The notes under the pieces were generated by a model. That model saw only the letters and a program-made list of their open reading frames with translations. It did no database searches and had not been told where the DNA came from. Below, piece after piece: positions 1 to 8,401 of a stretch of DNA of 64,000 nt; the first letter of the stretch is position 1; every line of letters starts with the position of its first letter. This DNA comes from Pseudomonadota bacterium (lineage in GTDB: Bacteria; Bdellovibrionota; Bdellovibrionia; Bdellovibrionales; JACTMU01), in contig JACTMU010000111.1 in NCBI GenBank assembly GCA_014584465.1, positions 1 through 64,000 of the forward strand, read 5' to 3'. The translations under genes and the position numbers were made by a program.

Positions 1-16
1 AACAGAAGAAAAAACG

Positions 17-796
17 CTACGAGTAAAAACGTAACCTTCTGGAATCATGAGAGAAAAAATTCCAGAGATACGGTGCGGCGACTAACGGAATGTAGGATCC
101 ATAGATCGTGTTGTAGTTCAGAAATCGACTGTTCACCCAGATGTAAAGAAATGGACTTTGCGAGAGCGCAATGGCGGCGAGCAGTGCTGAGATGGATGAA
201 CTCAACCATCCGATCTTTGAGTTGGGGATGACGTTGTAGAGCAGGAGAAGCAAAACAAATGTAAGAACGAAGGCTCCAAACTCGAGGGGAAAGCTTTTTA
301 AGGTACTGGGAGCAATGGCCGAAATGGATCCAATCAAAAGGGCAATGCCAGGGGGTCCAAAGAGTACGAAAAAGAGTCTTAAGATGAATTTGGGGATGGT
401 CATCTTTCTCTTTTCACATTGCCAGATCTTTTGAATGGACTCGTCGATGAGGTCGATGAGTCGAATCGAGGTTGCAACCAAGAGAATGTAACCGACAAAT
501 CCAATGGCCTCGAAGCTGGTCTGCGAAGCAATCTTCTGAAGTTCACCGACGATCGAAGCGTTGATTCCGGGTGTATAGTGGTTGATGAGTGTGAAGATCC
601 ACTTCTCGATCACGTTTCCAAGTCCCGTGAGCAAGTGAGCGGCAAAGAGACTTACAGTGAGAAATGGTACGATTGCCAAAATCGAGAAAAACGCGAGCGA
701 GGATGAGAGCAAATTGAGGTCAGATCGTTGCAAGGTCTCAAACAATGAGATGAGTGGGGGAGAGTGCCAACGGCGCAGGATCTGCCAACGACTCAT
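17..796 (-). CDS. YihY/BrkB family inner-membrane protein, short or frameshifted C-terminus
   Basis: Polytopic membrane protein of the YihY/BrkB (once called RNase BN) family; its molecular function is not firmly known. It shows at least five hydrophobic segments, and the family-like stretch NYNTIYGS near the C-terminus, after which family members normally carry a last membrane helix of the type IPLFLLWxYLSW. Here the protein reads IPLVAAPYLWNFF and then a polar tail before a stop. A run of six A on the plus strand (54-59) precedes an alternative frame that stays open to the window edge (reading GYVFTRSVF), so a frameshift, sequencing error or decayed end is possible. Its ATG overlaps the stop of the rhomboid gene upstream (4 bp), indicating one operon. 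Confidence 0.75.
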   Translation of the reverse strand: MSRWQILRRWHSPPLISLFETLQRSDLNLLSSSLAFFSILAIVPFLTVSLFAAHLLTGLGNVIEKWIFTLINHYTPGINASIVGELQKIASQTSFEAIGFVGYILLVATSIRLIDLIDESIQKIWQCEKRKMTIPKFILRLFFVLFGPPGIALLIGSISAIAPSTLKSFPLEFGAFVLTFVLLLLLYNVIPNSKIGWLSSSISALLAAIALSQSPFLYIWVNSRFLNYNTIYGSYIPLVAAPYLWNFFSHDSRRLRFYS

Positions 797-1419
797 ATTC
801 GACCCCTAAGGAAGAAGAGGTAGTAGAAAATCCCCGTTATGGCTCCTCCAAGGTGGGCGCCGTGGCCAATGGGGAGAGAGCCACCTTGGGTTTGAGCGAC
901 CAAGCCCCACACATCGGCAACCACGAGGAGAACAGCTCCCCAAAATGCAGGAAGTGGGATAAGGCCAAAGATGAGAATCTTTTCTCGGGGGAAAATAAGT
1001 GAGAATGTAAGGATAACCCCAGAAATGGCGCCTGAAGCACCAAGGGCGGCAAGGTCAGGGTCGCCCAAGAGCCACGCAGAGACGACCGAGTGGCTCAGAG
1101 ATCCGACCACTCCGGCTGTAAGATAGAAGAAAAGAAATCGACGGGCACCCAAAACTGCTTCAAGAATGGATCCAAATTGCAATAGAACGTACATATTAAG
1201 AAATATATGAAAAAACATATTGTGTGAGAAGACGGAGGTTATAAGAGTCCAGATTCGACCTTCAAGTAGAGCGGTCCAACTTACCAAAAAATGTTCTAAC
1301 ATCATGGTAGGTTCGAAATAGATGGGCCAGTGCCAGGAGAGATAGACCAAGACGTTCACGCCAATGATGAGTGGAACTAAAGGACGAGAGGGGCTTCGTT
1401 TTCGAATCATCGTTCGCAA
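793..1419 (-). CDS. Rhomboid family intramembrane serine protease
   Basis: Intramembrane protease of 208 residues that cleaves transmembrane segments of other membrane proteins. About six hydrophobic helices are visible. The HxxxN motif lies at 71-75 (HIFLN), the catalytic serine is in GASG (Ser129), and the catalytic histidine is in AHLGG (His189), so the Ser/His dyad is complete. There is no extra cytoplasmic domain. It lies between tag (13 bp overlap with its start) and the YihY gene (4 bp overlap), so the three are probably co-transcribed; substrates cannot be guessed from the sequence. Confidence 0.93.
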   Translation of the reverse strand: MRTMIRKRSPSRPLVPLIIGVNVLVYLSWHWPIYFEPTMMLEHFLVSWTALLEGRIWTLITSVFSHNMFFHIFLNMYVLLQFGSILEAVLGARRFLFFYLTAGVVGSLSHSVVSAWLLGDPDLAALGASGAISGVILTFSLIFPREKILIFGLIPLPAFWGAVLLVVADVWGLVAQTQGGSLPIGHGAHLGGAITGIFYYLFFLRGRI

Positions 1420-2003
1420 AACAACCTCTCGACCTCTCTATGACGAAAACAGTTCGTCAGGTGGTCGTTGACCATTCCAACCGCTTGCATGTGAGCATAG
1501 ATGATGGTTGAACCCACAAAGCTGAAGCCCCTTTTCTTGAGATCTTTGCTCAAGAGATCGGAGACTTTGCTTGTGGCAGGTAATTGGTTCATGCTCTTCC
1601 AGTGGTTTTGAATGGGCCTGCCTTCGACAAACTGCCATTGATAGTTGGAAAAACTCCCAAATTCATCTTGAATCTTGAGAAAGGCCTTTGCATTTTTGAT
1701 GGTGGATTCAATCTTAAGGCGATTTCGGATGATGTTGGGATTTTGAAGCAACGACTGGATTTTTTTTTGGTTGAAGCGAGCGATTTTTTCGGCACTGAAA
1801 TTTGAAAATGCTTCGATGTATCCGCCCCGACGCTTCAGAATCGTGATCCAACTGAGTCCAGCTTGTGCTCCTTCAAGAGTTAGGAATTCAAAAAGACGTT
1901 GATCATCAAAGAGTGGGACTCCCCATTCACGGTCATGATAGTCTACGTAAATTGGGTCTGTTCCACACCAGTTGCATCTTTGAATTGATTTTTGAGTTGG
2001 CAT
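1407..2003 (-). CDS. tag: DNA-3-methyladenine glycosylase I
   Basis: Base-excision repair enzyme that removes 3-methyladenine from alkylated DNA. The 198 residues align over the whole length with the Tag family: the zinc-binding set is present (Cys10 in RCNWCG, His23 in DYHDREWGVP, and the His and Cys of VNDHLTNC near the C-terminus), as is the LEGxQAGLSW signature with its conserved Glu. The KKRGFSFVGSTIIYxxMQA block is also typical. Length matches the family. Probably first gene of the tag-rhomboid-YihY unit; an AAAGGCG sequence about 11 nt upstream of the ATG is the best ribosome-binding site. Confidence 0.96.
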   Translation of the reverse strand: MPTQKSIQRCNWCGTDPIYVDYHDREWGVPLFDDQRLFEFLTLEGAQAGLSWITILKRRGGYIEAFSNFSAEKIARFNQKKIQSLLQNPNIIRNRLKIESTIKNAKAFLKIQDEFGSFSNYQWQFVEGRPIQNHWKSMNQLPATSKVSDLLSKDLKKRGFSFVGSTIIYAHMQAVGMVNDHLTNCFRHREVERLFCER

Positions 2004-2030
2004 AAAAAGCAGCGCCTTTAAGAAAATACA

Positions 2031-2750
2031 CTATGTATTTTTGAGTAAATCATTCAACGTCAAATCTGTGAGTTTGCGAATTCCATGAAGAAGGTGCCAC
2101 AACACGGCCAAAAGGATAAGAATGGATGGGATGGCGATCACGACAAAACCGAGCCAAGTCATTTGAGCGATCTGACTGTTGAGTATGGTGGCGCGCTCGA
2201 CCTCATTGAGAGCTGGATCGATGTCTACAAAGATCCATCGCGCAAGAAGAAAGTTCAAAAGAGCACTGAAGTAGAAGGAGCCTGACAAAAAAAGGGTGGA
2301 GTTTCGAATGTGTCCCTGAAGCTGATCTACCGCTCCGCGCTCCTCAAGTCTTGTTTGAATCAAATCAATTTTTAGAATTCGGTCGTTAAACAAGAGAATT
2401 TCGATAAAGGGTCTTCGAGAATAAGCTGAGATGGTCACTGCAATTCCGATCAAAAGAGGAAACGCACCTTCTTTGACGGCAAACCAAAAGCCTTCAAGAT
2501 TGAGAAGTGCAAGACCTCCCGTTAATAAAACATTCACAACGCCAAGCACCGATAACCAGTTTTTTTTATGGGCCTTTAGATATTCGTAACATCCATATCC
2601 AATCGGAAAGGCCAGAGCCACAAAGAGAGCAATTGTTGGCCCATGAGGTTGCACGTGCTTCGTGATTTGGTTGAGCAAAATGACAGGAAGAAGGACATTG
2701 AAGAAGATATTCAAAAAGGCGTCCCTGGGATTTTCTTGAGTTTGGTGCAT
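2031..2750 (-). CDS. VC0807-like integral membrane protein
   Basis: A 239-residue protein with five to six hydrophobic segments and a soluble stretch around residues 120-150 (RILKIDLIQTRLEERG). The pattern SVLGVVNVLLTGGLALL followed by WFAVKEGAFPLLIG resembles the uncharacterised VC0807 family of bacterial membrane proteins. That assignment is from memory of the family pattern and is moderate. No catalytic residues or transport signature can be named. It is divergent from the hsp20 gene and 27 bp upstream of tag, so it may head the same minus-strand unit. Confidence 0.6.
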   Translation of the reverse strand: MHQTQENPRDAFLNIFFNVLLPVILLNQITKHVQPHGPTIALFVALAFPIGYGCYEYLKAHKKNWLSVLGVVNVLLTGGLALLNLEGFWFAVKEGAFPLLIGIAVTISAYSRRPFIEILLFNDRILKIDLIQTRLEERGAVDQLQGHIRNSTLFLSGSFYFSALLNFLLARWIFVDIDPALNEVERATILNSQIAQMTWLGFVVIAIPSILILLAVLWHLLHGIRKLTDLTLNDLLKNT

Positions 2751-2852
2751 AGTCGTAGAATGACAAGACTTGGCATGGTGTCAAGATGGTTTTTTCTCTA
2801 GAATCGACAAACCCCTGAGCAATGGATCATCTTGAATTTTTTCTGATTCGAT

Positions 2853-2881
2853 CTTGACAGGACCTCATTGAGCCCCATCAT
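2853..2881 (+). promoter_or_regulatory. Heat-shock (sigma-32/RpoH type) promoter of hsp20
   Basis: CTTGACA at 2853-2859 and CCCCATCAT at 2873-2881 are separated by 13 nt. The RpoH consensus is CTTGAAA, 13-14 nt, CCCCAT-T, so this is an almost perfect match. It lies about 50 nt upstream of the hsp20 ATG, which is the expected place for a start site near 2888. Confidence 0.85.
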
Positions 2882-2929
2882 AAGAGTGAAAAGGAATAGA
2901 GTGATCCAACCAATAACAAAGGAGTCGAT

Positions 2930-3379
2930 ATGAAGTACGGTATAACACCTTGGGGCAAAGAGTGGGAGAGATGGCCAAATCTATGGAAAAAAGGTGCGTT
3001 AGAGACCTTTTTTGATGATGTATTTAATCCAGAGCGGCAGCTACAGGCAAAACAGTACATGCCGGCGGTCGATGTGGAAGAGACGGAGAAGGAGTACGTA
3101 CTGAAGGTCGATCTTCCAGGCTTTAAGCGAGAGGACATCAATGTAGAGTTGCATGATCGGCGATTGACGATTTCGGGAACACGTAAGGAAGAGCGTGTGG
3201 AGAAGAGCAAGGGTTATCATCTGGAAGAGAGAGCCTATGGGGAGTTCAAACGCTCTTTTGAGATGCCAGAGAATGTAGATTCCGAGAAGGTAGATGCAGC
3301 TTATGAAAATGGGGTGCTGATGCTTCGAGTCCATAAGGCGACTCCACTGAGCTCAAGGAAGATTCAAATTAAAGGTTAA
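2930..3379 (+). CDS. Hsp20/alpha-crystallin small heat-shock protein
   Basis: ATP-independent holdase chaperone of 149 residues that binds unfolding proteins in the cytoplasm. The alpha-crystallin domain spans about residues 45-140: it starts with MPAVDVEETEKEYVLKVDLPG, continues with the EDINVELHDRRLTISG strand pair and the conserved A-x-x-x-NGVL motif (AYENGVLML), and ends with a short tail RKIQIKG. The ATG is set by AAGGAG six nt upstream. Regulation by heat shock is strongly suggested by the RpoH-type promoter just upstream, and transcription ends at a good hairpin right after the stop. It is a single-gene unit. Confidence 0.97.
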   Translation: MKYGITPWGKEWERWPNLWKKGALETFFDDVFNPERQLQAKQYMPAVDVEETEKEYVLKVDLPGFKREDINVELHDRRLTISGTRKEERVEKSKGYHLEERAYGEFKRSFEMPENVDSEKVDAAYENGVLMLRVHKATPLSSRKIQIKG

Positions 3380-3390
3380 CCCTATTTTAA

Positions 3391-3424
3391 GGAAGGGGCC
3401 TGGCAAAAAGGCCCCTTTTGTTTA
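3391..3424 (+). terminator. Rho-independent terminator after hsp20
   Basis: The stem AAGGGGCC (3393-3400) pairs with GGCCCCTT (3410-3417) across a 9-nt loop, followed by TTTGTTT. It sits 12 nt after the hsp20 stop codon. Confidence 0.9.
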
Positions 3425-3621
3425 TCTATATTCTAATTCGCGTTAGCCCCTATCTGGTGAGGGCCCATTCACTTCGGGCCGGGTGAACCCGGTTCTTTGT
3501 CGAGTTCTCATGAGATAAGAAAGAGAAAAGGAAAATAGAGATCATTTCTGGTTCGAGGTCGGTACTCAAAGTACACCGACACCTTGTATGATCAATCAAG
3601 GAGTTTATTACAACTGAGTAT
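3425..3621. other. Intergenic region with small hairpins
   Basis: No gene is visible. It contains the palindrome CCGGGTGAACCCGG at 3479-3492 preceded by GGGCCC and GGGCC tracts that could fold with it, and the palindrome CTCATGAG near 3508. Their role is unknown; the region must also hold the promoter of the DUF3307 gene. Confidence 0.4.
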
Positions 3622-4002
3622 ATGGCAGAACCTATCCAACTAGCTTTCGTGTTGCTTGTGATCTATCAAATCAAGCACTTTGTTGCAGATTTTCCTCTCC
3701 AGCGCGAGTACATGCTCAAAAAGGTGTCGCCTGACTGGGATTTCTTGCTACCGCTGACGACACACTGTCTGGTCCATGCTGCCTTGACCTTTGCCATTGT
3801 TCTTGTGGTACGCCCACAGATGTGGTGGTTATCTCTATTGGATTTTGTGGTCCATTTTTTAATGGATCGTATCAAATCGGGTCCCAAGTACCTTGGAAGG
3901 TTCAATGATCGCGACAAACCCGGCTTTTGGAACTGCTTAGGGTTTGACCAGACGGTTCACCACATAACTCATATTTATATCGTCTACCTTTTGATTCAAT
4001 AG
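3622..4002 (+). CDS. DUF3307 family membrane protein
   Basis: A 126-residue protein with the features of the DUF3307 family: the N-terminal IKHFVADFPLQREYML block, a conserved HCLVHA segment in the middle, and the C-terminal FWNCLGFDQTVHHITH motif. Three or four short hydrophobic helices carry several His and Asp residues, which hints at metal binding or catalysis in the membrane, but no function is established. The ATG at 3622 follows AAGGAG at a long distance of about 18 nt, so translation may be weak or the start imperfectly placed. It stands alone, convergent with the matrixin gene. Confidence 0.8.
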   Translation: MAEPIQLAFVLLVIYQIKHFVADFPLQREYMLKKVSPDWDFLLPLTTHCLVHAALTFAIVLVVRPQMWWLSLLDFVVHFLMDRIKSGPKYLGRFNDRDKPGFWNCLGFDQTVHHITHIYIVYLLIQ

Positions 4003-4050
4003 CATCTCGTAATTAGGACAAAAAAGATCGAGCCAGAATTTCAGAAGAAC

Positions 4051-4719
4051 TTAATTGTGCCTGGCGCGAATATTTTGGGCTTGGGCGGGAACGCAGGAGA
4101 GTCCCAACGTAGGTTGCTCGTTGCTATAGTTTGGATCTGAGGGATAGAGATAGGTGAGTCCCATGATGTCATCTTGCTGAAGACGAGTGATGTTGGAGTC
4201 CACATAGTAGGACATTATGGCATGAGTGGTCTCTTGTGGATGATCCAGTCCAAGACAATGCCCAAGTTCATGGGTCATGGTTCGGATGAAAGATTTTCCA
4301 CTTCCTAATTCTGAAGGAGAAATCGTGATTGTGCATCCTGTAAATTGATCGCCTTCATAAGTGAAGTTTGCCACGCCACCTGCTTGACTTCCGGTGGATT
4401 CAAAACAGATTGAGATCTTTCTTCGGCTGTGAAGGGTTGAGTTGAACTCGGGGTCGGTCAAAGTGTCTGCCAAAGTTAGGAAGACAGTTGAAAGGTTGTT
4501 AAAGTCCGAGATGACCGACGTGACGGCCGTGTCAAAAGTCAATGTGGTATCTGCAAGAGGATCATTGCTAGGGAGATCATTGGTGCCAATGTTGGGGCGA
4601 CTGCAGAAATCAAGCCAGATCTTTGGATCCGAAACTGAAACGTCCCATTTCATTCCGCCTGGATAGACTCGAAACCCTAGCGAGAGAAAGATCATAAGAC
4701 CTACGAGAAGTCTCCTCAT
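4051..4719 (-). CDS. Secreted matrixin-type (M10) zinc metalloprotease
   Basis: A 222-residue exported protease. The N-terminal 20 or so residues form a signal peptide (RRLLVGLMIFLSLGF). The zinc site HELGHCLGLDH gives His150, Glu151, His154 and His160, and the downstream Met-turn is IMSYY (Met169), as in metzincins of the matrixin group. Cysteines at 39, 105 and 129 and later could form disulphides. No pro-domain cysteine switch is obvious. A GGAGG eight nt upstream fixes the ATG. It is 12 bp downstream of two outer-membrane barrel genes on the same strand and is probably co-expressed with them. Confidence 0.9.
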   Translation of the reverse strand: MRRLLVGLMIFLSLGFRVYPGGMKWDVSVSDPKIWLDFCSRPNIGTNDLPSNDPLADTTLTFDTAVTSVISDFNNLSTVFLTLADTLTDPEFNSTLHSRRKISICFESTGSQAGGVANFTYEGDQFTGCTITISPSELGSGKSFIRTMTHELGHCLGLDHPQETTHAIMSYYVDSNITRLQQDDIMGLTYLYPSDPNYSNEQPTLGLSCVPAQAQNIRARHN

Positions 4720-4731
4720 TTTTCAATCCTC

Positions 4732-5169
4732 CTAAAACTCAAAGGTCAGTCCGACCTGACCATCAGCTTTGAGAAAGCCGTTGATAAGACCGATCGAGGC
4801 AAGCTCTCCACGAAAATGAAGACCCCAGAAGAGCTCTTTTCGAATGCCGAGAGATCCGTAGAAACCAGGACTCGTGCCTGGACCTAGGACCAAGCCAAAT
4901 CCAGTGTAGTAACTGTGATCAAAAATGAAGATCTTATCAAAACCGTACGAACCATAGCCGAGAAGTCCAAGTTCCCAATGATTCATACCAACACGCAAAG
5001 AGCCTGGGAAAGTAAAAAGAGGTCCAAACGCCGCATAGATGTGATAATCATTTTGTGCTTTTACAGGACTGCTGAGTGTGAGCAGTGAGCATAACGTGAG
5101 GGTGATCCACAACCTACATGAACTGTACCACATGCCTTGGATTAAAGAGATCTCCGATCTCCTTTTCAT
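4732..5169 (-). CDS. Small outer-membrane beta-barrel-like protein
   Basis: A 145-residue exported protein of unrecognised family. I place the start at 5169 because this ATG overlaps the TGA of the upstream gene in ATGA form; longer versions would run into that gene. After an uncleaved-looking start, a hydrophobic segment WITLTLCSLLTLSSPVKA ends in an AxA-type signal-peptidase site. The mature part alternates polar and aromatic residues, is rich in Gly/Phe/Tyr, and ends in the strand VGLTFEF with a C-terminal Phe, as expected for a barrel inserted by BamA. No function can be named. Confidence 0.65.
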   Translation of the reverse strand: MKRRSEISLIQGMWYSSCRLWITLTLCSLLTLSSPVKAQNDYHIYAAFGPLFTFPGSLRVGMNHWELGLLGYGSYGFDKIFIFDHSYYTGFGLVLGPGTSPGFYGSLGIRKELFWGLHFRGELASIGLINGFLKADGQVGLTFEF

Positions 5170-5672
5170 AGTTGAAATCCTAGCGATAGGATCGTGACAT
5201 CTTGAAAACTCAGCATCAGATGGCTCCATGGGGATCTAATGCCATAGAGAGATTCCAAGGAGATGTAACATGGACCCAAAAAATACCAATTGACAAGAAA
5301 GGAGGGACCTAAAGCGAGGTCCTGAGTCGAATCAACCGATTGAGAGGGGTCCTCTCGAAAGCCACGGGAGGCAAAAAAGAGACCTCCTCCAAGACCTGCA
5401 CGAAGTGAACCCCAAAAAAAGGAACCAGAACTCCAAAGCTTATGAAAAGTTGCAAGATAAGCGGAGTGATAATAGAGAGGGGACTTTACACCCGTAGCTG
5501 AAACAGAAAAGGCCCAATCGGTGAAGATGAGAGTTCCCTGAAGGGCTGGAACCGTTCTGCCACTGGTTGCTGAGCTCATTCCGACTCCAAGCTCAATTGA
5601 GGCTAGAGAAATGCGAGAGCAGAACAATGAAATCAAGAAAAGAAATGGGAATGTTTGTCTAGAAAGTCTCAC
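5166..5672 (-). CDS. Small outer-membrane beta-barrel-like protein
   Basis: A 168-residue exported protein with a signal peptide (QTFPFLFLISLFCSRISLA) and a Gly/Ser/aromatic-rich mature part with alternating amphipathic strands, ending VTILSLGFQL, which looks like a last barrel strand. The start codon is GTG at 5672. The stop overlaps the next barrel gene by 4 bp, so the two are translationally coupled. They share general architecture but little visible sequence identity. Family not recognised. Confidence 0.65.
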   Translation of the reverse strand: MRLSRQTFPFLFLISLFCSRISLASIELGVGMSSATSGRTVPALQGTLIFTDWAFSVSATGVKSPLYYHSAYLATFHKLWSSGSFFWGSLRAGLGGGLFFASRGFREDPSQSVDSTQDLALGPSFLVNWYFLGPCYISLESLYGIRSPWSHLMLSFQDVTILSLGFQL

Positions 5673-5824
5673 CAGTAAATAGTAGACCTTAGGATCGTCG
5701 GCCTGTCTATATGAGTTAAAGAAGCATCATGTTGAACGCAAGAAGCACTAAGAGAAATGAGCTTATGACTATGATGGCGTGGTCATCCACGGGAACCTCT
5801 TTGGTGCAATACAAGTTTCTATCG

Positions 5825-5907
5825 AGTGGCTGGCGCGAAACGTGCTTCCGAGTGAATTGGCATAAGTTTTCCTTATACCGAGGCGAGCTGACGAAGGGCC
5901 AGCCACT
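5825..5907 (+). repeat. Nested-hairpin repeat, copy A (internally deleted)
   Basis: An 83-bp element bounded by the inverted pair AGTGGCTGG (5825-5833) and CCAGCCACT (5899-5907). Its first 80 bases match the left half of copy C at 60654 with about 8 differences, including the ATAAGTTTTCCTTATACC inner stem and the start of the conserved loop (GACGAAGGGC). It then jumps straight to the closing arm. It therefore looks like a copy C-type element that lost its right half. It sits in the 352-bp divergent gap (5673-6024) between a barrel gene and slt; I see nothing else certain in that gap apart from the promoters it must contain. Confidence 0.85.
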
Positions 5908-6024
5908 ACTTACTATCGGCACCAAAGTCCAGGTTCTTTAAGGCCTCTCAATTTGAGTCAAAACGCTCGTCGGGTTGAACTGAGGCTGATCGTGCCTTAT
6001 CCTTATTCTATGGATATTGGTTTA

Positions 6025-8244
6025 ATGAGAAGAGCCATTGGCACTTATGGTAGTTCTTTGATCTTCTTTTTAGGGTGCTCCAGCACTGCGAGCAATGATC
6101 ACTTCACAGGAGGACTTGAATTCTTCGGAAGTGGCGCGCCCAAGCCGTTGGTGACTCAAGATGAGATAAAGAGCAGGGACTCAAAAAGTCTAGAGATCTT
6201 TCTTGAAAGCAAGGCTTATCGAAGCAGCACTCAGGCAATGAAGTGGTGGATGCACTTTATGAGAGGCAAAGTCTGGAGTTCCAATGATCCGAGGTTAGCC
6301 TGTCTAAGCTACAAAATATTGGCCAAGGAGAAAGAGTTTCCGCTTCGACAGTTGGCTCAATTGCGAGTTTATCAAACATGCCCCAATGCGAGTGAGCTGA
6401 TCGGATGGAGTGAGATGGATTCCCCGATGACCTTTGCACCATGGCTCAGAGATCTTGCAGTTGAAGTAGGGCTTGATCAGTCTCGAAGAAAACGAGATTG
6501 GTGGAATCAAATGCATCTTGCATTGGAGAAATCAAAGCGAGTATCTCTTCAAAATGAAAAAATCGATTTGATTCAAGAGGCACTTTCCATTGCCCGAATT
6601 CATCGAGATCCAGGCTATATAGTCGATATCGAGCAGTTACTTTATAAGGTGGCGCCAAGACTTCGTTCTGATCCCACTCCAGACGAATATCTCTCAATGG
6701 CCTATGACTATCGACGCGTTCAGGAGTTTGAGCGGGCAAGGGATTACTACCGGCGGGCCATTGATTCTTTGTCAGATCCAGAGAAGGTCTTTCAGGCTTA
6801 TAAAGGAATGCGAATGACCTACAAGCTGGAACATGACAAGAAGCTTTATCTTGAGTGGACCGACCGAGGTGCAAGCTTTGTCTCAAAGGTTTTTCAAAAA
6901 AAGCCGCTTGCCTACAGCGTCCTTCACTTTGAGGCGCAGACCATGAGAGCACGTGCTCATTGGACGGAAGGTGGTGCAAAACGGGCAAAGAACATCTTGA
7001 AGCAGCTGACTCGGGATTTGAAAAAGTACAGACCCTTAGGGGAGGTCTATTGGCTTCAAGCTCGAATTGAGGAAGAGGCGAAGAATTATCGAGGAGCACT
7101 GAGCTGGTTGGAGTTGGCCGCAAAGAGTGAGACATCCGATTCGACCATGCTTGCTCAGATCAGATGGTATCAAGCCTGGAACCATCGAAAACTTGGAGAG
7201 TTAAAAAAGGCTCAAGAAGTACTTGAGAAGCTCGTGAAGATGACAGCCCAGACATCTGATGGCAACGGCTCTTCACGATATCGCTTTTGGCTTGCAAAGA
7301 CCTCGTCGGAGATCGGAGACAAGGCTCGAGCACAGACTGAGCTTGAAGCACTTACGAAGGAAGATCCTCGGGGGTACTATGGCCTCTTGGCCTATCGTGA
7401 ACTGGCAACTCAATTTGCAGTTCCATTGAAAAGTGGTCAGTTGGATGAGAGTCGAGAGATCTTTTCTTCAACAGCACTGTCAGAGGGTGAGCGGCTTCAG
7501 CTTGAATGGTTATTGTCCCTAGGCGAAAAAGAGATTGCGGGAGAATATTTGGTCCACTTGGCACGGAACTTTGAGACTCGTAAAGATATTTCCCCTGAGG
7601 ATTGGTTGCAACTTCTTAAGCTTATGGCCAAATCCGAAAATTTCCTAAATCTCTATCGTTGGTTGGCGCGGGTTGATGGTGGAGTTCGAGAGAAGTTTTA
7701 TACGGATTATCCTCGTCTTATATTTCCGCAGCCCTACAAGAAGATTGTCGATTCAGCTTCCTATCAATTTGGTATCTATCCAGAGTTGATCTATGCGATC
7801 ATGCGGCAGGAATCAGCCTTTGACCCCAAAGCGAGAAGTTTTGCTGATGCCTTTGGACTCTTGCAAATCATTCCGAAGGTTGCAAAGGAGTCAGCTTCAC
7901 GAGTGAAGATGGAGATCAATGCGTCCACAGATCTCTATGATCCTGAGACCAACATCGTTCTTGGATCGTCCTATTTGCGAGAACTTTGGGATAAATACAA
8001 CGGTCAATTCATACTTGCCGTGGCCTCTTACAATGCAAATGAGAAGGCGATCAAGGGATGGATCAATTCACGATTCAATGGCGATCCTCTGGAGTTCATT
8101 GAGGACATCCCCTACAGTGAGACTCAAACCTACGTCAAACAGGTGCTGCGCAACCTCATCTTCTATCGAAGAATCAATGCAGGAGAACAGCCCATACCCT
8201 TTCCTGAGTGGTGTCTAGAAAATATACAGGACTTTAAAAGCTGA
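6025..8244 (+). CDS. slt: Soluble-type lytic transglycosylase (Slt70-like), probable lipoprotein
   Basis: Cuts the glycan strands of peptidoglycan, leaving 1,6-anhydro ends. About 739 residues from this start. The C-terminal 150 residues form the SLT catalytic domain: MRQESAFDP with the catalytic Glu (about residue 596), GLLQIIP, and ASYNA, all canonical. Before it lies a long alpha-superhelical, TPR-like region (DYRRVQEFERARDYYRRA and similar repeats), as in Slt70. I prefer the ATG at 6025 because it gives a lipoprotein-like signal ending IFFLGC; an in-frame ATG at 6010 and a TTG at 5953 are also open, and none has a strong ribosome-binding site. A single-gene unit. Confidence 0.92.
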   Translation: MRRAIGTYGSSLIFFLGCSSTASNDHFTGGLEFFGSGAPKPLVTQDEIKSRDSKSLEIFLESKAYRSSTQAMKWWMHFMRGKVWSSNDPRLACLSYKILAKEKEFPLRQLAQLRVYQTCPNASELIGWSEMDSPMTFAPWLRDLAVEVGLDQSRRKRDWWNQMHLALEKSKRVSLQNEKIDLIQEALSIARIHRDPGYIVDIEQLLYKVAPRLRSDPTPDEYLSMAYDYRRVQEFERARDYYRRAIDSLSDPEKVFQAYKGMRMTYKLEHDKKLYLEWTDRGASFVSKVFQKKPLAYSVLHFEAQTMRARAHWTEGGAKRAKNILKQLTRDLKKYRPLGEVYWLQARIEEEAKNYRGALSWLELAAKSETSDSTMLAQIRWYQAWNHRKLGELKKAQEVLEKLVKMTAQTSDGNGSSRYRFWLAKTSSEIGDKARAQTELEALTKEDPRGYYGLLAYRELATQFAVPLKSGQLDESREIFSSTALSEGERLQLEWLLSLGEKEIAGEYLVHLARNFETRKDISPEDWLQLLKLMAKSENFLNLYRWLARVDGGVREKFYTDYPRLIFPQPYKKIVDSASYQFGIYPELIYAIMRQESAFDPKARSFADAFGLLQIIPKVAKESASRVKMEINASTDLYDPETNIVLGSSYLRELWDKYNGQFILAVASYNANEKAIKGWINSRFNGDPLEFIEDIPYSETQTYVKQVLRNLIFYRRINAGEQPIPFPEWCLENIQDFKS

Positions 8245-8401
8245 GCAGGAAAGAGAGTTAAGACGCCTTTGCGGGTCTAAAAAAAGCATGCAATTTCAAA
8301 TAGTTACGCTTCATCTTATGGGTTTCTGCCTTGGCACCAACCTTGCTCTATAGAGGTCATCAACATGAGCTAGGCGCTCATCCATTCATTGAGAAAGGAA
8401 G

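Noticed and set aside
5729-5941. A 70-codon open frame on the plus strand
   Set aside because: It runs through hairpin copy A, has no ribosome site and no protein-like composition; the frame is a by-product of the repeat.
6446-7135. 229-codon minus-strand open frame within slt
   Set aside because: A shadow of the slt coding sequence; the plus-strand protein is clearly the real one.
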